From positions 1-5,876 of the forward strand of contig JAEXZL010000059.1 of the NCBI GenBank assembly GCA_023451395.1: a DNA stretch of 5,876 nt, in the 5' to 3' direction. The notes under the pieces are model-generated. The model searched no databases. It was not told where the DNA came from and saw only the letters and a list, made by a program, of their open reading frames with translations. The translations under genes and the position numbers were made by a program. Positions 1-5,868 of this stretch are shown here, piece after piece. The stretch comes from Bacillota bacterium. GTDB lineage: Bacteria; Bacillota; Clostridia; Clostridiales; Clostridiaceae. Within the stretch, counting starts at the first letter, position 1; every line of letters begins with the position of its first letter.

Positions 1-101
1 AGAGCTATTAGAAGAATAATCCCAAAGGGAATTTGATTAACTTTTTTCCTTTTACTCCTGGTAGCTGAAGAACTTCTAGAGGAAAGCTTTGTTTCAGACA
101 T
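1..101 (-). CDS. N-terminal start of a membrane-anchored or exported protein (partial)
   Basis: The gene runs off the left edge; only about 33 codons are visible. The ATG (complement of 99-101) is preceded by a strong GGGGGTG ribosome binding site about 5 nt upstream. The peptide begins MSETKLSSRSSS, continues with a basic stretch (RSKRKKVNQ), and then turns hydrophobic (PFGIILLIAL). That is the pattern of a cytoplasmic tail followed by a first transmembrane segment. The family cannot be named from this much. HlyD/EmrA-type membrane fusion proteins often start this way, and the palindromic operator in the leader would suit a drug-efflux gene, but this is inference. The gene is divergent from the LysR gene. 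Confidence 0.6.
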   Translation of the reverse strand, partial: MSETKLSSRSSSATRSKRKKVNQIPFGIILLIA

Positions 102-118
102 TATTTCACCCCCGAATT

Positions 119-136
119 GTTTGTTAATTAACTAAC
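119..136. promoter_or_regulatory. 18-bp palindrome, probable repressor operator
   Basis: GTTTGTTAATTAACTAAC is an inverted repeat with 9-bp arms and a single mismatched pair. It lies just downstream of the extended -10 of the leftward gene and upstream of its ribosome binding site, so a bound dimer would block transcription. Sites of this size and symmetry are typical of TetR- and MarR-family repressors. The repressor itself is not identified; the neighbouring LysR protein would be expected to use a T-N11-A type site instead. Confidence 0.4.
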
Positions 137-150
137 TTATCTACTTGTTT

Positions 151-159
151 ATTGTATCA
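151..159 (-). promoter_or_regulatory. Extended -10 promoter for the leftward gene
   Basis: Read on the minus strand, this is TGATACAAT: a TG-n extension followed by TACAAT, one mismatch from the TATAAT consensus. It lies about 50 bp upstream of the leftward start codon. No good -35 box is seen at 16-18 bp, which is compatible with an extended -10 promoter. Confidence 0.4.
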
Positions 160-244
160 CTAAAATGGATAATTTTATCATTAGCTTTACTGATATAACA
201 TTAGACTTCATTATACATTTTAACATTTATTCAAATTTATGTAG

Positions 245-250
245 TATAAT
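245..250 (+). promoter_or_regulatory. -10 box of the LysR gene
   Basis: A perfect TATAAT lies 37 bp before the LysR start codon. The best -35 candidate is TTAACA at 220-225, with a longer than usual 19-bp spacer. This suits a promoter that is weak or needs an activator. Confidence 0.4.
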
Positions 251-286
251 GAGGATATTATGATTTTCTATTAGGGGTGATTTAGA

Positions 287-1183
287 ATGAATATAAATTA
301 TTTAATTTCTTTCTTGACAGCTATTGAGCAGAACAGTATATCTAAAGCAGCTTCTAGTCTACACTTGACACAATCAGCTCTCAGCCAGCAGCTTCAGAGC
401 ATAGAAAAAAACCTGGATTCTACACTTTTAATCAGGAGCAACAAGGGTATAGAGCTCACTGAAGAAGGAAGTATCGTTAAAAATTATGCAGAATCGCTGG
501 TGAATATATATGAAAACATGCTTAAAGAATTAGATGAATGTAGAAAATCTAACATATCTACTTTAAAGATTGGAGCCTGCAGTGCTGTGGGACAATATAT
601 GCTCCCCTGTACACTGCATTTATATAAGAAAAACCATGATAAAATAAAATTCAATTTAAAGGTAGAGGAAAATAAAAGAATCATCGATGGTGTTTTAAAC
701 TATACATATGATATTGGCTTTATTGACGGAAAGATGGACGCATCTTCTCTTGAATCTATAGATATATGTTCTAATCACATGGTGCTGGTTTCTTCATCCT
801 CACTTAACATCGATAAAGAAATTCTTTCTTTAGAAGAGATAATTGGTTATCCTCTAATCCTGCCATCTAGTGGAACAGCCTATAGGGAAGTTATAGACGC
901 AATGTTTTCTGTAAAAGGAATAAAGAATCCAACCATTGAGATGGAACTAGATTCTATAGAAGCTATAAAAGCGTCTATTACTGCTAGTCAATGTTTATCT
1001 ATTCTACCCTTTAGCTCAATAAAGAAAGATGTTTATCTAAAGGCTCTGAAGAAGTATGAGATAAAAGAAAATAAGCCCTCCTGCAATATATCTATGATAT
1101 ATAGCAAAAAGGCTTTGTCCCGTAAAGAAATTAATGATTTTATAAGATATATAAAGCTATATGGAAAAGAAACCTTTTGCTAG
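287..1183 (+). CDS. LysR-family transcriptional regulator
   Basis: A complete 298-residue protein, the normal length for a LysR-type regulator. Residues 1-60 form the winged helix-turn-helix, with the family pattern around SISKAASSLHLTQSALSQQL (residues 17-36) and the usual ELTEEG wing that follows. Residues about 92-295 are the periplasmic-binding-protein-like effector domain, beginning LKIGACSAVGQYMLP, which resembles the start of this domain in CysL-like members. The ATG is preceded by AGGGGTGA with a 6-nt spacer. LysR proteins usually act as tetramers, regulate a divergent or nearby target, and repress themselves. Here the divergent neighbour is the leftward membrane protein, and the convergent neighbour is a TusA-like protein, which hints at sulfur or selenium metabolism. 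The effector and target are not visible. The family call is secure; the target is inference. Confidence 0.93.
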   Translation: MNINYLISFLTAIEQNSISKAASSLHLTQSALSQQLQSIEKNLDSTLLIRSNKGIELTEEGSIVKNYAESLVNIYENMLKELDECRKSNISTLKIGACSAVGQYMLPCTLHLYKKNHDKIKFNLKVEENKRIIDGVLNYTYDIGFIDGKMDASSLESIDICSNHMVLVSSSSLNIDKEILSLEEIIGYPLILPSSGTAYREVIDAMFSVKGIKNPTIEMELDSIEAIKASITASQCLSILPFSSIKKDVYLKALKKYEIKENKPSCNISMIYSKKALSRKEINDFIRYIKLYGKETFC

Positions 1184-1201
1184 CGAAAGGTTTCTTTTTT
1201 T
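1165..1201. terminator. Bidirectional intrinsic terminator between convergent genes
   Basis: A 13-bp perfect stem (1165-1177 with 1186-1198, arm AAAAGAAACCTTT) surrounds the 8-nt loop TGCTAGCG. On the plus strand it runs into seven T residues, and on the minus strand it ends in TTTT. It covers the last codons of the LysR gene and of the TusA-like gene, and both stop codons lie in the loop. Confidence 0.85.
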
Positions 1202-1410
1202 ATATTAATATACCATATTCCCTGTTCTTCCTCTATTAATACCTGAGCATTCATATTTAAAAAATAATCCTTTATATTGCTGCATGAACAGCTATGATCA
1301 GTAATAATAGTAAAGCTTTCTCCTATGTTAATCTTTCCATAATTGATCTTAGCTTTAATTAAAGGTATAGGGCATATATCTCCTACACAATCTATAGAAC
1401 GCTCCTCCAT
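1180..1410 (-). CDS. TusA/SirA-like sulfurtransferase family protein
   Basis: A 76-residue protein of the TusA (SirA/YedF/YeeD) family, close to the usual 75-80 residues. It has the signature DCVGDICPIPLIKAK at residues 7-21, with the CPxP cysteine at position 13 that carries persulfide in family members. A central TDHSCSCSN (37-45) adds cysteines 41 and 43. TDHSC occurs in many clostridial members; E. coli TusA lacks it. The ATG is preceded by AGAGGTGG at a normal distance. TusA proteins pass sulfur to tRNA thiolation or cofactor pathways, and clostridial relatives are often paired with YeeE/YedE transporters or selenium genes. No such transporter is in the window, so the exact pathway is unknown. 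The gene lies 46 bp downstream of the decayed oxidoreductase and converges on the LysR gene. Confidence 0.85.
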   Translation of the reverse strand: MEERSIDCVGDICPIPLIKAKINYGKINIGESFTIITDHSCSCSNIKDYFLNMNAQVLIEEEQGIWYINIKKETFR

Positions 1411-1456
1411 AAATCCACCTCTTCTCTTAAAATTGACACTTTAAATTTACAATTAA

Positions 1457-2107
1457 TCAAAGGGAACTGTCCATATTAATTACATTTATAGTACTTATAC
1501 GACTTTTCATTACTAGCTTTCTAAGGAAGGGATTGTACATAAAAGGACACTTTAAAAGCATTAAGATAATCTTAAGCCGTAGCTTAAAGGTTAATGTATT
1601 ATATAGCTTATTAGGATAAAAGCTTCTTCTTACCATGGATGCAGCTCCATCAGCAGCTATTACATATTTCGCCTTGGCTTCCTTAACTACCCCATCTTCT
1701 AAATATTTTATTTCAAAGTAATCACCATTTCTTTTAATCTGCCTACACTGGCTATTATTATGAACTTCTATATTTTCAGGGATAAGTGACTTAAGCCATA
1801 GATCAAAGCTGTGCCTGTCTAGGTTTAAATACAGCCTTTGATAATTACAGCTATCTCCCGTATCTAAATCTATGGTCCTTACAGAAAATATCTGTGGGTC
1901 CACCAAAATATCCTTAGGTAAATTCAGTTCAAACCTTGCTAGTGCCTTCTGGGCATCTGGAGCTAAAAGTCCACCACAGGGCTTCATAAAGCCTTCTTTG
2001 TGCATATCCTCTTTTTATCCAGAGCTATAACTTTAAAATTTCTATCAAGGAGTCTAGCAGCCATTGCACCTGCCGGGCCAAGGCCAATAAATAGCTATAT
2101 CATACAT
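1457..2107 (-). pseudogene. FAD-dependent oxidoreductase remnant (geranylgeranyl reductase-like)
   Basis: The apparent start is ATG (2105-2107) after AGAGAGG, giving MYDIA. An extra T (plus-strand A-run 2089-2091) then shifts the frame. The shifted frame reads IGLGPAGAMAARLL and VIALDKK, a Rossmann nucleotide-binding fold with GxGPAG and the acidic residue at the end of strand 2. A second shift near the T-run 2012-2016 (minus-strand A5) returns to the original frame, where KPCGGLLAPDAQ, DRHSFDLWL and VIAADGAASMVRRSFYP continue as in the geranylgeranyl reductase-like flavoprotein family. Only about 216 residues remain of an expected 350 or more. After RRSFYPNK the protein passes directly to a basic, hydrophobic tail (LYNTLTFKLRLK), and the second FAD motif (GDAAG) and most of the substrate domain are absent. 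An open stretch from 2005 could be annotated as a 182-residue protein, but it lacks the dinucleotide fold. Family members reduce isoprenoid or related double bonds; this copy is probably inactive. Confidence 0.75.
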
Positions 2108-2121
2108 GTATCTCATCCTCT

Positions 2122-2649
2122 CTATAATTCTCTTACCGGTCTACCCTCTATATATCCCCGATATCCTTGGGGTTCCATTTGAAAACAAGGTCCATCCTCC
2201 TCTGCCCACTTATATCCATATACCTTCGGATCATAATTATCAATGGACTTAACTAAATCGCAAACATATAGCTGAAAATCATCGTCATCAAAGGGCTCTC
2301 CTTGAAATATCATCATTTTACATGGTGGTAGCGTCATAATTTCAAAGCCTTCAGGAACAATTCCAGGGTAATCATTTGGTACCTCAACACCCTGAACATA
2401 CTTTGAGGTTCCTTCTTTTCTAAAATTATCCGGCAGCCATAATCCTACGGGCTCATATAAGGCTTCTTTTATGCTGCAAAGAATTCCCCATACTTCTACC
2501 CCTACTTCTTCTGTATACTTAAAATAATCCTCTGCCTCCAGACCACTTTTAAAGATAAGCTTTCTTTCTGGAAAGTACATTACCTGTACAAAGAAATTAC
2601 TTGGCTTTATAGCTTTATAGCTTTTCACATTTACATCTCTGTTTAACAA
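2122..2649 (-). CDS. GyrI-like effector-binding half of a split AraC-type regulator
   Basis: 175 residues, in the same frame as and directly after the TAA that ends the helix-turn-helix half. In related clostridial proteins the two halves form one chain of about 300 residues. The sequence matches the AraC effector-binding (GyrI-like) domain: it opens with YKAIKPSNFFVQVMYFPERK, has a central VEVWGILCSIKEALYEPVGLWLP, and closes with DGPCFQMEPQGYRGYIEGRPV. These domains bind small hydrophobic or cationic ligands. The only start at this point is a TTG (2647-2649), and AAGGA lies 7 nt upstream of it, so the domain could be made separately by reinitiation. Otherwise it is the dead end of a broken gene. 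The gene ends 14 bp before the oxidoreductase remnant. Confidence 0.65.
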   Translation of the reverse strand: MLNRDVNVKSYKAIKPSNFFVQVMYFPERKLIFKSGLEAEDYFKYTEEVGVEVWGILCSIKEALYEPVGLWLPDNFRKEGTSKYVQGVEVPNDYPGIVPEGFEIMTLPPCKMMIFQGEPFDDDDFQLYVCDLVKSIDNYDPKVYGYKWAEEDGPCFQMEPQGYRGYIEGRPVREL

Positions 2650-3033
2650 TTACTTATCCTTAATTGGATAATATTTAAATAAGCAAATGGGAGGAGTGTT
2701 ATCCTTATATTTTTTAGGGGCTATGCCAAACTCCTTGATAAAGGCTCTTGTAAAGCCTTCATGAGAATCAAAGGAAAACTCCATTGCTACATCTACTACC
2801 TTCTTTTCACTATCTCTTAATTCAATTGCCGCACCGGATAAACGTAATAATCTAATATATTCAAAAGGACTCTTACCAATTAATTCTTTAAATATCTTTG
2901 CCGAGTACCAAGGTGAGTAATTAGCTTCTTGAGCCAATTCATGTAATGTAATATTATTATTTAAATTAGTCTCTATATATTTCTGCATTTTTTGTACTGC
3001 ATTTATTTTTCGCCACTCATCCAAATTTATCAC
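2650..3033 (-). CDS. AraC-type DNA-binding half of a split regulator
   Basis: 127 residues with two helix-turn-helix motifs of the AraC/XylS type: ITLHELAQEANYSPWYSAKIF (residues 28-48) and VVDVAMEFSFDSHEGFTRAFIKEFG (79-103 region), followed by the conserved PKKYK. The start shown is GTG, but the AGGAA lies directly against it. A TTG three codons later (3022-3024) has better spacing from AGGAAGTGA, so the true start may be there. The gene begins 6 bp after the HelD stop, which suggests translational coupling. The chain ends at an in-frame TAA just before the normal linker to the ligand-sensing domain. The result would be a free DNA-binding domain without its sensor, either unregulated or non-functional. 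Confidence 0.75.
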   Translation of the reverse strand: MINLDEWRKINAVQKMQKYIETNLNNNITLHELAQEANYSPWYSAKIFKELIGKSPFEYIRLLRLSGAAIELRDSEKKVVDVAMEFSFDSHEGFTRAFIKEFGIAPKKYKDNTPPICLFKYYPIKDK

Positions 3034-3039
3034 TTCCTA

Positions 3040-5076
3040 TTACTTTAAAAAATCCGTTAAATCTCCGCTATAAGTTAATGTCAGTCTATGCATAGCTCGT
3101 GTACAGGCAATATATAATAAGCTTCTATCATATTCTGATCGATAGCTTGCATTATTAACCTTTGGAATAATAACCTCATCAAACTCTAGTCCTTTAGACA
3201 TGCTAGCTGTTGTTATGGTCACTCCAGTTATAAATTTTGTACTACTTTTATCCAGGACATTTACTTCATAGTTCTTAGATAAATGGCTATAAATCTCTTC
3301 TACTACTTTTTCTATCTTGCAAATGATCCCCAAATTAGAGTAATCACTTTCCTTAAATCTATCTATTTGTATTTTTATTCTATTAATCTCGTCATCTATA
3401 TCACTGCACTTAATTATTTTCGGATCTTCTCCATGCCTTTCTAAGGGCTCTATTGCACATTCTTTAATATTCTTAGCAAAATTAATGATTTCATAGGAGG
3501 ATCTATAGCTTTTGTTCAATTCTATAACCTTAGAATTTTTAAATAGTCCACATAAGATGTCTAGGGTATTTAAATTATAGGGGTTAACCGATTGATAAAA
3601 ATCTCCTAATATTGTTTTATTGCATTTATATAGCTTATTGATTATGGCATATTGTATTGGTGTATAGTCCTGCATTTCATCTATTACAACATGCTTAACA
3701 TCAGCTTCCTCTTTTATTCCCTCAACAAACATTTTTAAATAAATGTATGGATATACATCATTATTTTCTATTCTATTGTCTCCTTGATAATTAAACATTT
3801 CTTCTCTATTTATATATTTATAAAAATCATTATATAGGCTTAAAACACTACTAATTCTAAACATCTCTGAAATGATTTTTATTATGCTATTCTTCGTGGG
3901 AATCTTATCCTTAAAAATATTATCAACCTGAATTTTTTCTAGGATATCATTAGCTATTTTATTTATTCTGTCAGAAATAGAATACCTTTTATAGGCATCA
4001 TATCTTCTTAATATAAATTCCTTTGATATTATTTTACCATTAATTTTATAATCCACAGGATAAAAATAATTATTATTCACATATTCAATAAACTCATCTA
4101 AAAGCTCAACAAATTCCATTGAAGCTTTAAATCTTATTCTTTGGGTTTTATTATCATCGCTTTTATCTACAAGCTCATTTAATACCTCTAAGTAATCTTC
4201 AAACTCTATTTCATTTTCAGTATATCTTTTAGCAATATCTCCAAAGCTGCTTTCTACAATCTCCTCTTCACCTAGCTCCGGTAATACATTTGAAATATAG
4301 TCTCCAAAGACTTTATTGGGGGATATTATAACTATATCCTTCGCTTCTAGAACTTCCTTATATTTATACAGTAAAAACGCTACTCTATGAAGTGCTATAG
4401 AGGTTTTTCCCGAGCCTGCTACTCCTTGAATAATAATTACCTCTGAAGGGTCTCTGATAATTTCATTTTGCTCCTTTTGAATAGTTGCAATAATAGTCTT
4501 CATTCTTTTATCAGAACTTGTCCCAAGCTCTCTTTGTAGTATATCATCACCTATACTTAAAGAGCTGTCAAAGGCATATTGCAGCTTACCACCTTTTATT
4601 TTGAACTGTCGCTTTAAGGTTAACCTCCCATATATCTTCCCTACTGGTGCTTCATAATAAGCTTCACCTATTTCAAAATCATAGTACATACTAGCAATTG
4701 GTGCTCTCCAATCATAAACTAACATATTACTATCCTCGTCTACAAAGGCACCACTGCCAATATAAAAAGCCTCCTCCTCATCAAATTCCATATCATAAAA
4801 ATCTATTTTAGCAAAAAAGGGACTATCTACCATTGTTTCAATTTTATTTTTCTGCTTCACAAAAGCTTCTCCCGAGGATACTACCTGGGAAATAGATCGT
4901 TCATTTGAAAATATCTCCTTGGAATCCATATCACTCTTATTTTCCCACAGGTATTTCATGGATTCTTTAAATTCATCTTCATACTTTTTAATTGTTCCTT
5001 GTAAATCATTAAGGTAACTATTAAGTTTGTTTAATACTCTATTTAAATAGCTTTTATCATCATCATAATTAACCAA
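3040..5076 (-). CDS. helD: HelD-like superfamily 1 helicase (RNA polymerase recycling factor)
   Basis: A complete 678-residue protein. HelD binds RNA polymerase and uses ATP to pull it off DNA or RNA, rescuing stalled or post-termination complexes. Residues 1-50 are a charged, coiled-coil-like arm. The HelD signature YDWRAPIASMYYDF is at 121-134 and the Q motif around Q203. Walker A GVAGSGKT is at 218-225, motif II VVIDEMQDYTPIQ at 463-475, GDFYQ at 491-495, the SYRSS arginine motif at 523-527, KGLEFDEVIIP at 628-638 and YIACTRAMHRL at 655-665, so all catalytic motifs are intact. The length suits the compact clostridial subgroup; B. subtilis HelD is longer. The start is TTG, with AGGA 12 nt upstream, a weak site. 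An in-frame TAA two codons upstream excludes an earlier start, and the next in-frame ATG is only at codon 40. The gene lies downstream of an rRNA operon on the same strand, separated by two terminators, and is followed at 6 bp by the AraC half-gene. Confidence 0.93.
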   Translation of the reverse strand: MVNYDDDKSYLNRVLNKLNSYLNDLQGTIKKYEDEFKESMKYLWENKSDMDSKEIFSNERSISQVVSSGEAFVKQKNKIETMVDSPFFAKIDFYDMEFDEEEAFYIGSGAFVDEDSNMLVYDWRAPIASMYYDFEIGEAYYEAPVGKIYGRLTLKRQFKIKGGKLQYAFDSSLSIGDDILQRELGTSSDKRMKTIIATIQKEQNEIIRDPSEVIIIQGVAGSGKTSIALHRVAFLLYKYKEVLEAKDIVIISPNKVFGDYISNVLPELGEEEIVESSFGDIAKRYTENEIEFEDYLEVLNELVDKSDDNKTQRIRFKASMEFVELLDEFIEYVNNNYFYPVDYKINGKIISKEFILRRYDAYKRYSISDRINKIANDILEKIQVDNIFKDKIPTKNSIIKIISEMFRISSVLSLYNDFYKYINREEMFNYQGDNRIENNDVYPYIYLKMFVEGIKEEADVKHVVIDEMQDYTPIQYAIINKLYKCNKTILGDFYQSVNPYNLNTLDILCGLFKNSKVIELNKSYRSSYEIINFAKNIKECAIEPLERHGEDPKIIKCSDIDDEINRIKIQIDRFKESDYSNLGIICKIEKVVEEIYSHLSKNYEVNVLDKSSTKFITGVTITTASMSKGLEFDEVIIPKVNNASYRSEYDRSLLYIACTRAMHRLTLTYSGDLTDFLK

Positions 5077-5212
5077 TTTTTATTTTCATCCTAAATAAAC
5101 AAATATATTAAAAGCTCACCTATAAATATTATTACTTTACTTGTGTATTTTCTTGACTCTCCTTGCTATAAAATCTCTTTATAGGAGGCATTTTCTTACT
5201 TTTATTTACTAT

Positions 5213-5250
5213 AAAAAAACCTTCACAATACATTACTGTACTGTGAAGGT
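5213..5250 (-). terminator. Intrinsic terminator on the minus strand
   Basis: On the minus strand, ACCTTCACAGTAC pairs with GTATTGTGAAGGT (13 bp, one G-U pair) around the 6-nt loop AGTAAT, followed by seven T residues. There is no T-run on the plus-strand side, so it acts only leftward. It lies about 140 bp upstream of the HelD start and downstream of the ATGATATA array. It either catches read-through from the rRNA operon or ends a small transcript covering the array. Confidence 0.8.
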
Positions 5251-5307
5251 AGTATATCAAGATCTTATATTTTAATTTCATATATAGCTTAAGTATTCTA
5301 TTCTTTA

Positions 5308-5374
5308 ATGATATATCGCTGGAGCGATATGATATAAGGCTACGCCGCATGATATAATATCCGCTCCAACATAT
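5308..5374. repeat. Hairpin array with constant word ATGATATA
   Basis: ATGATATA occurs at 5308-5315, 5329-5336 and 5349-5356, with periods of 21 and 20 bp. Each copy is followed by a different small hairpin: ATATCGC-TGGA-GCGATAT (5313-5330, 7-bp stem), GGC-TAC-GCC (5338-5346), and a weaker ATAT...ATAT unit (5357-5374) in which an original CC/GG core may have decayed. The constant words overlap the hairpin feet. The grammar is the same as in the GTGAAG array 80 bp to the right, but with a different word. I do not recognise it as a named RNA or repeat family. Confidence 0.6.
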
Positions 5375-5452
5375 ACGAAGCATACATCAATAGGTAAAAT
5401 TTAAATGAAATAAGATATATAAAAAAGGGATTTAATTTTAACTAAAAGATTT

Positions 5453-5603
5453 CGTGAAGCTTGCCTCTTTGTGGCAAGTGAAGTTATGGCTGCGCCACAG
5501 TGAAGTATTGTTCTTATGCACAATGTGAAGTTAAGTGTGTCACTCACGTCCGTAGACACTTCACTGCTCCCAGAGCAACTTCTCTTGCGAAGCAAACTTC
5601 ACG
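5453..5603. repeat. Modular hairpin array with constant word GTGAAG / CTTCAC
   Basis: GTGAAG occurs at 5454, 5478, 5500 and 5525. Its complement CTTCAC occurs at 5559 and 5597, with a variant CTTCTC at 5579. The words are 18-25 bp apart except across the centre. Between them are short hairpins with unrelated stems: CTTGCC/GGCAAG (5460-5478), TGGC/GCCA (5487-5497), ATTGT/ACAAT (5507-5524), GTGTC/GACAC (5537-5559), TGCTC/GAGCA (5565-5577) and TTGC/GCAA (5585-5595). The ends are a 7-bp inverted repeat, CGTGAAG and CTTCACG. A possible seventh, decayed unit follows up to about 5623. As RNA or single-stranded DNA the words on the two sides could pair and enclose a branched set of hairpins. No protein or known RNA is recognised. 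Confidence 0.7.
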
Positions 5604-5625
5604 TGGCGAAAGGCACACTTAGTTC

Positions 5626-5668
5626 AAAAAAGACCACATTTGTCTATGAGACAAATGTGGTCTTTTTT
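5626..5668. terminator. Terminator of the rRNA-tRNA operon, 20-bp hairpin
   Basis: A perfect 20-bp stem (5626-5645 with 5649-5668) with core GACCACATTTGTCT and A6/T6 ends surrounds a 3-nt loop. It begins one base after the CCA end of the tRNA. Because both sides have six T residues when read outward, it can end transcription in both directions. Its main role is to end the 5S-tRNA transcript on the minus strand. Confidence 0.9.
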
Positions 5669-5669
5669 G

Positions 5670-5744
<75 letters not shown>

Positions 5745-5750
5745 ATACAG

Positions 5751-5868
5751 ACCTGGCAACTTCCTACTCTCCCACAGGGTCTCCCCTGCAGTACCATCGG
5801 CCCTATAAGACTTAACCTTCGTGTTCGGAATGGGAACGGGTGTTACTCTTACGGCATCATCACCAGAT
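5751..5868 (-). rRNA. rrf: 5S ribosomal RNA
   Basis: About 118 nt, complete. On the minus strand the 5' end ATCTGG pairs with the 3' end CCAGGT. The conserved core ACACCCGTTCCCATTCCGAA, the following ACACGAAGGTTAAG, and the GGGAGAGTAGGAAGTTGCC near the 3' end are all present. The remaining 8 bases at the window edge are spacer towards the expected 23S rRNA. The exact ends are set from the terminal helix and may be off by one or two bases. Confidence 0.95.

Larger units (their letters stand above)
5077..5669. other. Gene-free region with two hairpin arrays and two terminators
   Basis: About 590 bp between HelD and the tRNA hold no credible protein gene. The open frames here are short, lack ribosome binding sites, and run through palindromes. 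From left to right I see an AT-rich HelD leader (5077-5212), a minus-strand terminator (5213-5250), AT-rich sequence (5251-5307), the ATGATATA hairpin array (5308-5374), an AT-rich stretch with no visible signal (about 5375-5452), the GTGAAG hairpin array (5453-5603, perhaps to 5623), and the rRNA-operon terminator (5626-5668). Confidence 0.7.

Noticed and set aside
197..227. Direct repeat of AACATT upstream of the LysR gene, possible LysR binding site
   Set aside because: Only 6 bp, not palindromic, in AT-rich sequence; no convincing T-N11-A site is seen.
484..684. 66-residue open frame on the minus strand
   Set aside because: Antisense shadow inside the LysR gene, without its own start signals.
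2000..2182. 60-residue open frame on the plus strand
   Set aside because: It is the antisense shadow of the oxidoreductase remnant and the end of the regulator.
5153..5188. Plus-strand TTGACT, TATAAA and AGGAGG resembling a promoter and ribosome binding site
   Set aside because: The -35/-10 spacing is wrong (8 bp) and no start codon follows the AGGAGG at a usable distance.
5132..5383. 83-residue open frame on the minus strand
   Set aside because: It runs through the ATGATATA hairpin array and the terminator, has no clear ribosome binding site or recognisable domain, and its composition is that of translated AT-rich repeats.
5401..5595. 64-residue open frame on the minus strand
   Set aside because: It is a translation of the GTGAAG hairpin array; no ribosome binding site and no family resemblance.
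5453..5603. CRISPR array or integron attachment-site cluster
   Set aside because: The constant word is only 6 bp, it changes orientation, and the intervals are palindromic and 18-25 bp; no cas or integrase gene is near.
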